Positions 31,375 through 39,878 of a DNA stretch of 64,000 nt are shown one piece after another. This DNA is from Mycobacterium angelicum (GTDB taxonomy: Bacteria; Actinomycetota; Actinomycetes; Mycobacteriales; Mycobacteriaceae): NCBI RefSeq assembly GCF_002086155.1, contig NZ_MVHE01000002.1, forward strand, positions 186,001-250,000, in the 5' to 3' direction. The first letter of the stretch is position 1; each line of letters starts with the position of its first letter. The translations under genes were made by a program, and so were the position numbers. The notes under the pieces were generated by a model. The model was not told where the DNA came from. It saw only the letters and a program-made list of their open reading frames with translations, and searched no databases.

Positions 31375-31591
31375 GCTCGCTCCGCTCGTTCGCCTCCCAA
31401 GCCCAACAGGTCGGCTCACTCCCGTCACTCACTAACGCTCGCTCCGCTCGTTCGCCTCCCAAGCCCAACGGGTCGGCTCACTCCCGTCACTCACTAACGC
31501 TCGCTCTGCGCGTTCGCCTCCCAGGCCCAACGGGTCGGCTCACTCCCGTCACTCACTAACGCTCGCTCCGCTCGTTCGCCTCCCAGGCCCA
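31375..31591. repeat. 62-bp tandem repeat (VNTR) at the 3' end of xfp
   Basis: Three complete 62-base units (31375-31436, 31437-31498, 31499-31560) and a 31-base partial unit (31561-31591). They differ by only a few substitutions. The partial unit encodes the last residues of the phosphoketolase (EANERSER tail) and its stop is in the adjoining unit. There are no variable spacers, so it is not CRISPR. Copy number could vary between strains. Confidence 0.93.
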
Positions 31592-33964
31592 CCCGCTGAT
31601 CTTCGGGTCGTCCTCGCCGTACTCCCGGGTATAGCGACGCGCCTCGAGGCGAGCGTCGGCCATCCGCTGACGTAGCACGGCAGCCCGCGACGCCAGCCCC
31701 TCGACCCGGTCGATCACGTCCATCACCAGATGGAACCGGTCGAGGTCATTGAGCATCACCATGTCGAACGGCGTTGTGGTGGTGCCGCGCTCCTTGAACC
31801 CGCGCACATGCATCCCCGCATGGCAGGTGCGACGGTAGCTGAGCCGGTGAATCAGCCACGGGTATCCGTGGTAGGCGAAGATGACCGGCTTGTCGCGGGT
31901 GAACAAAGCGTCAAACTCGTTGTCCGGCAAGCCATGCGGATGCTCCGAGGGCGGCTGCAGGCGCATCAGGTCCACCACATTGATCACCCGGACGGCCAAA
32001 TCGGGCAGTTCACGGCGCAGGATGTCGGCGGCGGCCAACGTCTCTTGGGTGGGGATGTCTCCGGCACATGCGAGCACCACGTCCGGCTCACCGGTAGCGG
32101 TGCTCGCCCAGGGCCAAATCCCCAGCCCGCGAGTGCAGTGCGCGATCGCGTCCTCGATCCCGAGATAGGCCAGTGCGGGCTGCTTGCCGGCGACGATGAC
32201 GTTGATGCAGTCGCGGCTGCGCAGGCAGTGATCGGCCACCGACAACAGTGTGTTCCCATCCGGCGGCAGGTAAACCCGCACGATCTCGGCGCGCTTGTTG
32301 GCAACCAGATCAATGAACCCCGGGTCCTGATGCGATGCGCCATTGTGGTCCTGGCGCCACACGTGGGAGCTCAGCAGGTAGGTCAACGACGCGATCGGCC
32401 GCCGCCAGGGCAAGTCGCGGCTGGTAGCCAGCCATTTCGCGTGCTGGTTGAGCATTGAGTCGACAATGTGGACGAAGGCCTCGTAGCAGTTGAACAGACC
32501 ATGGCGCCCGGTCAGTAGGTACCCCTCCAGCCAGCCCTGGCACAAATGCTCGGACAACACTTCCATTACCCGGCCGTCCGGGGCCAGGTGGTCGTCATCG
32601 GGCTCGGTCCGCGACAGCCACACCTTGTCCGTCGACTCGAAAACGGGGCTCAACCGGTTGGAGGCGGTCTCGTCGGGTCCCATCAGCCGGAAGCGGTCGG
32701 GGTTGCGGACAATCACATCCCGCAGGAAAGTGCCCAGCACCCGAGTGGCCTCGTGCGTCTCGGCAGCTGGGCGTTCGACCCGAACCGCGTAGTCGCGGAA
32801 GTCTGGAAGGTCGAGGTCATGCAGCAGCGTGCCGCCGTTGGCGTGCGGATTGGCGCTCATCCGCCGATCACCTCTCGGCGCGGCCGCCTTCAAATCCGAG
32901 CGCAGCGCGCCCTGCTCGTCGAACAACTCCTCAGGCCGATAACTGCGTAGCCACGTCTCCAGCTGCGCGCGATGCTCCGGGTTCTCGTGTGTCGCGGCCA
33001 GCGGCACCTGATGGGAGCGCCAGGTACCTTCCACGCGATTGCCGTCCACGACCTTCGGCCCCGTCCAGCCCTTGGGCGTACGCAGCACGATCATCGGCCA
33101 CACCGGCCGCTGCGTCTGCTCGCCGCTGCGTGCGGCCCGCTGAATTGCCGCAATGTCGTCGAACGCGTCGTCAAGGGCGGCCGCCAACTGTTGGTGTACG
33201 TCGGTCGGCTCGTCGCCGGTCACGACGATCGGCCGGTACCCATAACCGCGCAACAACGATTCGAGTTCGGTGTCCGGGATGCGGGCCAGCACCGTCGGGT
33301 TGGCGATCTTATAGCCGTTGAGGTGCAGGATCGGCAGTACCGCTCCGTCGGTCACCGGGTTGAGGAACTTGTTCGAATGCCAGCTGGCGGACAGGGGTCC
33401 GGTCTCGGCTTCGCCGTCGCCGACGACGCAGGCCACCACAAGATCGGGGTTGTCGAACGCGGCGCCGAAGGCATGCACCAGCGCGTAGCCGAGTTCGCCG
33501 CCCTCATGGATCGAGCCGGGCGTCTGAGCGGCGACGTGGCTGGGTATGCCGCCCGGGAAGGAAAACTGCCGGAACAGCTTGCGCAACCCTTCGGTGTTCT
33601 CCTCGATGCCGGTGTACACCTCGCTGTAGGTCCCCTCGAGGTAGGCGTTGGCGACCAGCCCGGGGCCGCCGTGCCCGGGCCCGGTGACGTAGATGACGTT
33701 GGCGTCGCGCTGCCGAATGATGCGGTTGAGGTGGACATAGATGAGGTTGAGACCCGGCGTGGTGCCCCAGTGCCCGAGCAGCCTGGGCTTGACGTGTTCG
33801 GCCGCCAGCGGCTGGGCCAGCAGCGGATTATCCAGTAGGTAGATCTGGCCGACCGAAAGGTAGTTGGCCGCGCGCCAGTAGGCGTCGACAAGGCCCAGCT
33901 CCTCGTCGGACAAAATCTTCGAAATGCCTTGATTTACAGTCGATGTCGTAGTTTCTGAGCTCAT
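31556..33964 (-). CDS. xfp: Phosphoketolase (xylulose-5-P/fructose-6-P)
   Basis: 802 residues, full length. TPP-dependent cleavage of xylulose-5-phosphate or fructose-6-phosphate with phosphate to acetyl phosphate. Key segments: [29 protein letters not shown], the TPP/Mg motif [19 protein letters not shown], and [19 protein letters not shown]. The C-terminal ten residues come from the adjoining 62-bp repeat. The gene is absent from M. tuberculosis at this locus. It follows an SDR gene by 12 bases on the same strand. Confidence 0.96.
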   Translation of the reverse strand: MSSETTTSTVNQGISKILSDEELGLVDAYWRAANYLSVGQIYLLDNPLLAQPLAAEHVKPRLLGHWGTTPGLNLIYVHLNRIIRQRDANVIYVTGPGHGGPGLVANAYLEGTYSEVYTGIEENTEGLRKLFRQFSFPGGIPSHVAAQTPGSIHEGGELGYALVHAFGAAFDNPDLVVACVVGDGEAETGPLSASWHSNKFLNPVTDGAVLPILHLNGYKIANPTVLARIPDTELESLLRGYGYRPIVVTGDEPTDVHQQLAAALDDAFDDIAAIQRAARSGEQTQRPVWPMIVLRTPKGWTGPKVVDGNRVEGTWRSHQVPLAATHENPEHRAQLETWLRSYRPEELFDEQGALRSDLKAAAPRGDRRMSANPHANGGTLLHDLDLPDFRDYAVRVERPAAETHEATRVLGTFLRDVIVRNPDRFRLMGPDETASNRLSPVFESTDKVWLSRTEPDDDHLAPDGRVMEVLSEHLCQGWLEGYLLTGRHGLFNCYEAFVHIVDSMLNQHAKWLATSRDLPWRRPIASLTYLLSSHVWRQDHNGASHQDPGFIDLVANKRAEIVRVYLPPDGNTLLSVADHCLRSRDCINVIVAGKQPALAYLGIEDAIAHCTRGLGIWPWASTATGEPDVVLACAGDIPTQETLAAADILRRELPDLAVRVINVVDLMRLQPPSEHPHGLPDNEFDALFTRDKPVIFAYHGYPWLIHRLSYRRTCHAGMHVRGFKERGTTTTPFDMVMLNDLDRFHLVMDVIDRVEGLASRAAVLRQRMADARLEARRYTREYGEDDPKISGWAWEANERSER

Positions 33965-33976
33965 CAGGTACGGCGC

Positions 33977-34828
33977 CTACTCCTCTTCGCCGCGCGCCCG
34001 CGCCTCATACGCACTGCGCTTGGCGACATCGACGTCATCGGTGAAAACATGTTCGCCGCCGAGTATCCGGTTCAGGCCCTCGGCAAACGGGCGGGGCATG
34101 AACTTCTGGGAAACCACCATGGCTCCAGCCGCCTTGGTCACCCGCACCCGCGGCCTGGGACGAGCCACCAGCCCGACGATCGCATCCGCAATGTCGGTGG
34201 GTTCGGCGTTCTTGAACCCCTTGGCTCCTACGGTGCCGGAGGTCAGTTCGGTGTTGACGAACGTCGGCAACACCATCGAGAACTTCACGCCGGCCCCGCG
34301 GTATTCAAGCCGGGCCGAATCAGTGAACGCGATCACCGCGTGTTTGCTCGCACAGTAGGTCGCCAGGCCGACGAGGTGGAGTTCGCCGGCAAGCGAGGCG
34401 ACGTTGATGACCTGGCCCTTGCCGCGGGGGACCATGCGGGCTACGGCCAGTTTGCTGCCCAGGATCACGCCGTAGACATTGATGTCCAGGATGCGCCGCG
34501 TGACGCTGTCCGGTTCGTCGATGATCCGGCCGACCGGCATGATGCCCGCGTTGTTGACCAGGACGTCGATTGGTCCGAGTTGGCGCTCTACTTGATCGAG
34601 GAAATCGGAAAACGAATTCTTATCGGTGACATCGAGTTTGCCGTACACATCCAGGCCGAGGTCGGCGCCCGACTCCTTGACCTTAGCCTCGTCGATGTCG
34701 CCGATGGCCACCTTGGCGCCCAGGTTGTGCAGTGCGGTCGCAGTGGCCAATCCGATACCCCGGGCACCGCCGGTGATGACGATTACCTTGCCCCGAACTT
34801 TGACGCCGATGGATGCCGTGTCTGCCAT
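33977..34828 (-). CDS. Classical short-chain dehydrogenase
   Basis: 283 residues, Rv1865c counterpart. TGGARGIGLATATAL (cofactor), NNAGIMPVG, and the catalytic Ser plus Tyr and Lys in VASLAGELHLVGLATYCASKHAV, so it should be active. The acidic GDID after the second strand suggests preference for NAD(H). The start at 34828 gives MADTASIGVKV; the upstream extension is antisense to the GNAT gene. It is probably cotranscribed with xfp. Confidence 0.93.
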   Translation of the reverse strand: MADTASIGVKVRGKVIVITGGARGIGLATATALHNLGAKVAIGDIDEAKVKESGADLGLDVYGKLDVTDKNSFSDFLDQVERQLGPIDVLVNNAGIMPVGRIIDEPDSVTRRILDINVYGVILGSKLAVARMVPRGKGQVINVASLAGELHLVGLATYCASKHAVIAFTDSARLEYRGAGVKFSMVLPTFVNTELTSGTVGAKGFKNAEPTDIADAIVGLVARPRPRVRVTKAAGAMVVSQKFMPRPFAEGLNRILGGEHVFTDDVDVAKRSAYEARARGEEE

Positions 34829-34887
34829 TGCGCAAGCACACCATCCAACCTCGAGCCCGCGCAACAACGACCGGGGATACTGCGTGG

Positions 34888-35394
34888 GTGGTGCAGGTGC
34901 GCATGGCCGTCGAACAGGACGGGCTTGGCGTGGCCCGGGTGCAGGTCCGATCGTGGCAGTCGGCCTACCGCGGGCTCATCGATCAGAACTACCTCGACGG
35001 CCTCACGCCCGAAGGCTGGGCGCGCCGATACACGTTCGGCCGCATTGGGATTGGCCTACCCTCCACCCTGGTCGCCGTCGACGGATCGGCGATCTGCGGT
35101 TTGGCGACCACCGGCCTTTGCCGAGACGAGGACCTGGCGAATTTCGGTGAGCTGTTTGCCTTTTACGTCGATCCCGAACATGTGCGCACCGGAGTTGGCC
35201 GGCTGCTCATGGCAGCGGCGCGCGACCGGCTGCGCCGTGTGGTCACGCACGCGTCGCTATGGGTGCTGCAGGGAAATGTGCGCGCTCGGCGGTTCTACGA
35301 ACGCGACGGCTGGACGTTCGACGGGACGCACCGCACGGCGACGTACGGAAGTTCCACGGTGTCCGAAGTGCGTTATCGGGTTACGCCTGTCTAA
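34888..35394 (+). CDS. GNAT-family N-acetyltransferase
   Basis: About 168 residues. The GNAT fold is complete: first strand VQVRMAVEQDG, SWQSAYRGLI, acetyl-CoA loop VDPEHVRTGVGRLLMAAA (Q/RxxGxG/A type), and the C-terminal NVRARRFYERDGWTFDGT. The substrate is unknown. GTG 34888 is favoured; GTG 34891 and ATG 34903 are alternatives. Its stop overlaps the stop of a convergent VOC pseudogene. Confidence 0.85.
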   Translation: MVQVRMAVEQDGLGVARVQVRSWQSAYRGLIDQNYLDGLTPEGWARRYTFGRIGIGLPSTLVAVDGSAICGLATTGLCRDEDLANFGELFAFYVDPEHVRTGVGRLLMAAARDRLRRVVTHASLWVLQGNVRARRFYERDGWTFDGTHRTATYGSSTVSEVRYRVTPV

Positions 35395-35797
35395 CCTTCG
35401 GCCAACGTCAACTGCCACGAGACGCCGAAAGTGTCGTTAACCCAACCGAATTTGGGACTGAAGTCATACGCACTCAATGGCATCAAGACTTGCCCACCCT
35501 CAGCCAAAGCGCGATACAGCCGCTCGATCTCATCGTCTGAATCGCACTGCACGTACAGCGACATCGACGGTGTGAACGTGAAGGGTGGGAGGCAGGGCTG
35601 TCGATGCACATGAACTGCTGGCCCGCCAGTGCGAACGTGGCGTGTTGGACCGTCCCCTCCCGCCCTGCCTCACCCGGGCCATACCGCGTCATCGTCTGAA
35701 TCCCGGAATCGGCGAACAGCGATGTGTAAAACCGCATCGCCGCTTCGGCTTTGCCCTCGAACATCAAAAAGGTCGTGATTTTCTGCAGCGTTGCCAA
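35391..35797 (-). pseudogene. Frameshifted VOC/PhnB-like glyoxalase-fold protein
   Basis: The N-terminal half is read in one frame (TLQKITTFLMFEGKAEAAMR ... GQQFMCIDSPA) and the C-terminal half in another (FTFTPSMSLYVQCDSDDEIE ... FGWVNDTFGVSWQL). The junction is at about 35580-35592, where CAC CC TTC replaces an expected CAC NCC TTC, that is, one missing base. Related intact proteins are about 135 residues and belong to the PhnB-type VOC family, of unknown substrate. The start is probably TTG at 35797. Either a genuine frameshift or a sequence error. Confidence 0.8.
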
Positions 35798-35851
35798 TAG
35801 GACCCCCGGGTGCCTGCCAAAACCTGCTCGTCGCAGCCTACGGTATGCAAG

Positions 35852-38266
35852 GTGACGGACAGGTTGCTGGACGCGGTGCGCGTGCTGGACTTGGCCGACG
35901 GCGATGCCGCAGCGGTAACCCGCGTGCTTGCCGACCTGGGGGCTGACGTCCTCAAGGTGGAACCTCCCGGGGGTAGCGCCACACGTGCGGCGGCGCCGAC
36001 GTTGGCCGGCGCCAGCGTCTCGTTCGCCGTGCACAACGCCAACAAGCGCAGCGCGGTGCTCGACCCGCACGACGAAGAGGACCGCCGCCGGTTCCTCAGC
36101 CTGGCCCAAACCGCGGATATCGTTGTCGACAGCGGACTTCCGGGACAAGCCGCGACATTTGGAACATCGTGTGCCGCGCTGGCCGATCGCTATGACCACC
36201 TCGTGGTGCTGTCGGTGACCGACTTCGGCACAACCGGTCCGCGGTCCACTTGGCGAGCCACCGATGCCGTCCTGTACGCGATGTCCGGCTCGCTGGCGCG
36301 CTCCGGTCCCACCCACGGCACCCCGGTGCTGCCGCCCGACGGCATCGCGTCGGCAACCGCGGCCGCCCAGGCCACCTGGGCCGTGTTGGTCGCCTACTAC
36401 AACAGATTACGTTGCGGCACAGGCGATTACATTGACTTTTCGCGTTTCGACGCGGTGGTGATGGCACTTGATCCACCGTTCGGGTCGCACGGACAGGTCG
36501 CGGCCGGCGTCACGAGCACCACGCCGTGGCGTGGACGTCCGCAGAATCAGGACGCGTACCCCATATACGCCTGCCGGGACGGCTACGTCCGGTTATGCGT
36601 GATGGCACCGCGCCAGTGGCGCGGCCTGCGCCGCTGGCTGGGGGAGCCAGAACAGTTCCAGGACCCCGATTACGATCTGATCGGCGCCCGGCTGGCCGCA
36701 TGGCCGCAGATCAGTGTGCTGGTCGAGGCGTTGTTTGCCGGCCAGACGATGAAGGAGTTGGTGGCTGCCGGGCAGGCCCATGGAGTCCCGATCGCCGCGG
36801 TACTGACGCCGGCCCGGATTCTGGCTTCCGAGCACTTCCAGGCGGTGGGCGCCACTACCGATGCCGAACTGGCCCCCGGCGTGCACACCACCGTGCCGAC
36901 AGGATATTTCGTCGTCGACGGACGGCACTCGGGCTTGCGCACGCCAGCCCCCGCGGCCGGCCATGACGACCCGCAGTGGCGTGCCGGGCCGGCGCCGGTG
37001 CCCCCACCCTCGGGCAGGGTCGACGGCTATCCGTTTGCCGGGCTGCGAATCCTGGACCTGGGCATCATCATCGCCGGAGGCGAGGTGGGCCGATTGTTCG
37101 GCGACATGGGCGCCGAGATCATCAAGATCGAAAGCGCCGAGTATCCCGACGGATTGCGCCAGGCCCGCATCGGCGATGCGATGAGCGACTCATTCGCCCG
37201 TACCCACCGCAATCACCTCGGCTTGGGTTTGGATCTGCGCAGCGATCGGGGCAAGGAGATCTTCGGCCGGCTGGTCGCCGAGGCCGACGCGGTCTTGATC
37301 AATTTCAAGCCGGGAACCCTTGCCAAACTTGGGTTTTCCTACGACGCGCTGCATGCCCTCAATCCGCGCATCGTACTGGCGGGCAGCAGCGCGTTCGGAC
37401 ACCGCGGTCCGTGGACCAACCGACTGGGCTACGGTCCGTTGGTCCGCGCCACCACCGGCGTCACCCGGCGGTGGACCTCCGAGGAAGCGCCGCCGGAGAA
37501 CGCCAGGCACGCCTTCTACGACGCCACGACGATCTTTCCCGACCACGTCGTCGGGCGGATCACCGCTATCGGCGCGCTGGCGGCACTGATCCACCGCGAC
37601 CGAACCGGCGCCGGGGCCAACGTGCACGTGTCACAGGCCGAGGTCGTCGTCAATCAGCTGGACACCCTGTTCGTCACCGAGGCCGCGATGGCGGCCGGGG
37701 TCGCCGAAGTTCGCGACGACACCAGCGTGCACGCCGTCTACCCGTGCGCCGGCGATGACGAATGGTGCGTCATCTCCATCCGGTCCGACGGCGACTGGCG
37801 TTGCGCGACAACGGTTCTCAATCGCCCCACGCTGGCCGACGACCCGCGTTTCAGCAATGGTGCAGCGCGGATGGCCAACCGCGGAGAGTTGGTTGCGCTG
37901 CTCTCGGCGTGGACCCGCACCCGCACCCCGGTCCAGGTCGCCGAGGCTATGCAGGCGCCCGGAGTACCCGCCGGACCAATGAACCGTCCGCCAGACATCC
38001 TCGCCGACCCGCAGCTGACCACACGAAAAGTGTTGCGCGACATGACACATCCGCTCATCGACCACGCACTGCCGGCCGAGACGAGGCCGGCCCCGTTTCG
38101 CCATATCCCGCCGGCACCGGTACGTCCGGCGCCGCTGCCCGGTCAGGACACCCGCGATATCTGCCGCACGCTGCTGGGGATGAGCGCCGAACAAATCGAG
38201 CGGCTGATCAGCAGCCGCGTGCTGTTCAGCTCACCCTCCACGGGCAGCACCCGGCCCAATCCATAG
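35852..38266 (+). CDS. Tandem CaiB/BaiF (class III) CoA-transferase
   Basis: About 804 residues, Rv1866 counterpart. Two CoA-transferase family III domains in one chain. The first (about residues 1-370) starts VRVLDLADGDAAAVTRVLADLGADVLKVE; the second (from about 410) starts LRILDLGIIIAGGEVGRLFGDMGAEIIKIE. Typical members transfer CoA between carboxylic acids through an aspartyl intermediate. The usual catalytic Asp context is better kept in the second half (NFKPGTLAKLG). GTG 35852 with AAGG is favoured; GTG 35810 is possible. The thiolase-like gene follows 18 bases later. Confidence 0.88.
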   Translation: MTDRLLDAVRVLDLADGDAAAVTRVLADLGADVLKVEPPGGSATRAAAPTLAGASVSFAVHNANKRSAVLDPHDEEDRRRFLSLAQTADIVVDSGLPGQAATFGTSCAALADRYDHLVVLSVTDFGTTGPRSTWRATDAVLYAMSGSLARSGPTHGTPVLPPDGIASATAAAQATWAVLVAYYNRLRCGTGDYIDFSRFDAVVMALDPPFGSHGQVAAGVTSTTPWRGRPQNQDAYPIYACRDGYVRLCVMAPRQWRGLRRWLGEPEQFQDPDYDLIGARLAAWPQISVLVEALFAGQTMKELVAAGQAHGVPIAAVLTPARILASEHFQAVGATTDAELAPGVHTTVPTGYFVVDGRHSGLRTPAPAAGHDDPQWRAGPAPVPPPSGRVDGYPFAGLRILDLGIIIAGGEVGRLFGDMGAEIIKIESAEYPDGLRQARIGDAMSDSFARTHRNHLGLGLDLRSDRGKEIFGRLVAEADAVLINFKPGTLAKLGFSYDALHALNPRIVLAGSSAFGHRGPWTNRLGYGPLVRATTGVTRRWTSEEAPPENARHAFYDATTIFPDHVVGRITAIGALAALIHRDRTGAGANVHVSQAEVVVNQLDTLFVTEAAMAAGVAEVRDDTSVHAVYPCAGDDEWCVISIRSDGDWRCATTVLNRPTLADDPRFSNGAARMANRGELVALLSAWTRTRTPVQVAEAMQAPGVPAGPMNRPPDILADPQLTTRKVLRDMTHPLIDHALPAETRPAPFRHIPPAPVRPAPLPGQDTRDICRTLLGMSAEQIERLISSRVLFSSPSTGSTRPNP

Positions 38267-38284
38267 GCACGCTATGTTAAAGCC

Positions 38285-39775
38285 ATGCCCGTAGACCCCA
38301 GGACACCGGTGCTGATCGGCTACGGCCAGGTCAACCATCGCGACGAGATCAAACCCGCAACTGCGTCCGTCGAACCGGTCGACCTCATGGTCGCCGCAGC
38401 TCAGCAAGCCGCTGGGCCGCAGGTGCTGGAGGCGGTGGACTCCATCCGCGTGGTGCACATGCTCTCGGCGCACTACCGAAACCCCGGATACCTGCTCGGC
38501 CAGCGCCTCAACGTCAAGAGTTTCATCGCCAGCTACAGCAGTGTCGGCGGCAACACCCCACAGTCGCTGGTCAACCAGGCGTGCTTGGACATCCAGCAGG
38601 GGCGAGCCGGTGTGGTGCTGATCTCGGGCGCTGAAACCTGGCGCACCCGGACCGGGCTGAAGAAGATGGGCGCCCGGCTGGTGTGGACCGAGCAGGACGA
38701 TTCCGTGCCGCTGCCCGAGGTTGCCGGTGACGACGTGCCGATGGCCGGTGACGCCGAACTCAAGATAAAACTGGACCGCCCCGCCTACGTGTATCCGCTG
38801 TTCGAGCAGGCGCTGCGAATCGCCAACGGCGAGGCGATCGAGGACCACGGCAAGCGCGTGGGTGAGCTGTGGGCACGCTTCAACGCCGTGGCGGTCAACA
38901 ATCCGAACGCGTGGATCCGTAAGCCGCTGACCGCCGCGGAGATCTGGCAACCCGGGCCGCAGAACCGGATGATCAGCTGGCCGTACACCAAGCTGATGAA
39001 CTCCAACAACATGGTCGACCAGGGTGCCGCGCTGGTCCTGACTTCCGTCGAGCAGGCCACCCGTTTGAAGGTCCCCGCCGAGCGGTGGGTGTACCCACTG
39101 GCCGGCACCGACGCACACGACACCCCTGCCATCGCCGAGCGCGCCGAGCTGCATCGCTCCGCGGCCATTCGCATCGGCGGTGCTCGCGCGCTGGCATTGG
39201 CCGGCCTGGGTATCGACGACGTCGACTACGTCGACCTGTACTCGTGCTTCCCGTCTGCGGTCCAGGTCGCCGCGGGCGAGCTCGGCCTGGCCACCGACGA
39301 TCCCCACCGCCCCTTGACCGTCACCGGCGGGCTGACCTTCGCCGGCGGGCCGTGGAGCAACTACGTCACGCACTCCATCGCCACCATGGCCGAACTGCTG
39401 GCCGCCAACCCCGGGCGGCGGGGCCTGATCACCGCTAACGGCGGCTACCTGACCAAACACAGCTTCGGCGTCTACAGCACCGAACCGGCCAGAGACTGCG
39501 AATTCCGCTGGGAAGATGTCCAACCGGCGGTCGACCGTGAGCCCACGACGCAGAGCGTTCTCGATTGGGACGGCATGGGCACCGTCGAAGCGTGGACTAC
39601 GCCGTTCAATCGGGACGGCCAGCCCGAGAAGGCGTTCCTGGCCGTCCGCACGCCGGACGGTTCCCGCGCGCTGGCGGTGATCACCGACCCCGCCTCGGCC
39701 GCGGCTACGGTCACCGACGACATCGCCGGTACAAAGGTTGCCGTCGCCGCCGACGGCACCGCGGTGCTGCCGTAA
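38285..39775 (+). CDS. Thiolase-like protein (acetyl-CoA acetyltransferase family), nucleophilic Cys not seen
   Basis: 496 residues, Rv1867 counterpart. Thiolase fold: LIGYGQVNHRDE, GGNTPQSLVNQACLDIQQGRAGVVLISGAET, DDVDYVDLYSCFPSAVQVAAGELGL and the late ITANGGYLTKHSFGVYSTEP with a conserved His. The region where thiolases carry the nucleophilic Cys reads SYSSVGGNTPQ, without Cys. It may therefore act as a lipid-binding or partner subunit rather than a classical thiolase. It is read together with the CoA-transferase, suggesting acyl-CoA or steroid-type metabolism; the pathway is unknown. Confidence 0.86.
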   Translation: MPVDPRTPVLIGYGQVNHRDEIKPATASVEPVDLMVAAAQQAAGPQVLEAVDSIRVVHMLSAHYRNPGYLLGQRLNVKSFIASYSSVGGNTPQSLVNQACLDIQQGRAGVVLISGAETWRTRTGLKKMGARLVWTEQDDSVPLPEVAGDDVPMAGDAELKIKLDRPAYVYPLFEQALRIANGEAIEDHGKRVGELWARFNAVAVNNPNAWIRKPLTAAEIWQPGPQNRMISWPYTKLMNSNNMVDQGAALVLTSVEQATRLKVPAERWVYPLAGTDAHDTPAIAERAELHRSAAIRIGGARALALAGLGIDDVDYVDLYSCFPSAVQVAAGELGLATDDPHRPLTVTGGLTFAGGPWSNYVTHSIATMAELLAANPGRRGLITANGGYLTKHSFGVYSTEPARDCEFRWEDVQPAVDREPTTQSVLDWDGMGTVEAWTTPFNRDGQPEKAFLAVRTPDGSRALAVITDPASAAATVTDDIAGTKVAVAADGTAVLP

Positions 39776-39878
39776 CCACGGCCGCGGGGAAACCCTGCGG
39801 CAAGATCACGGTTAAGGTCACGTTCAAGCGTCAACAGTCGCGGAGCAACACCTACGTGCCTATTGTCGTAAGAAGACG

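Noticed and set aside
31375..31591. Possible CRISPR array
   Set aside because: The 62-base units abut directly with no unique spacers and no cas genes nearby.
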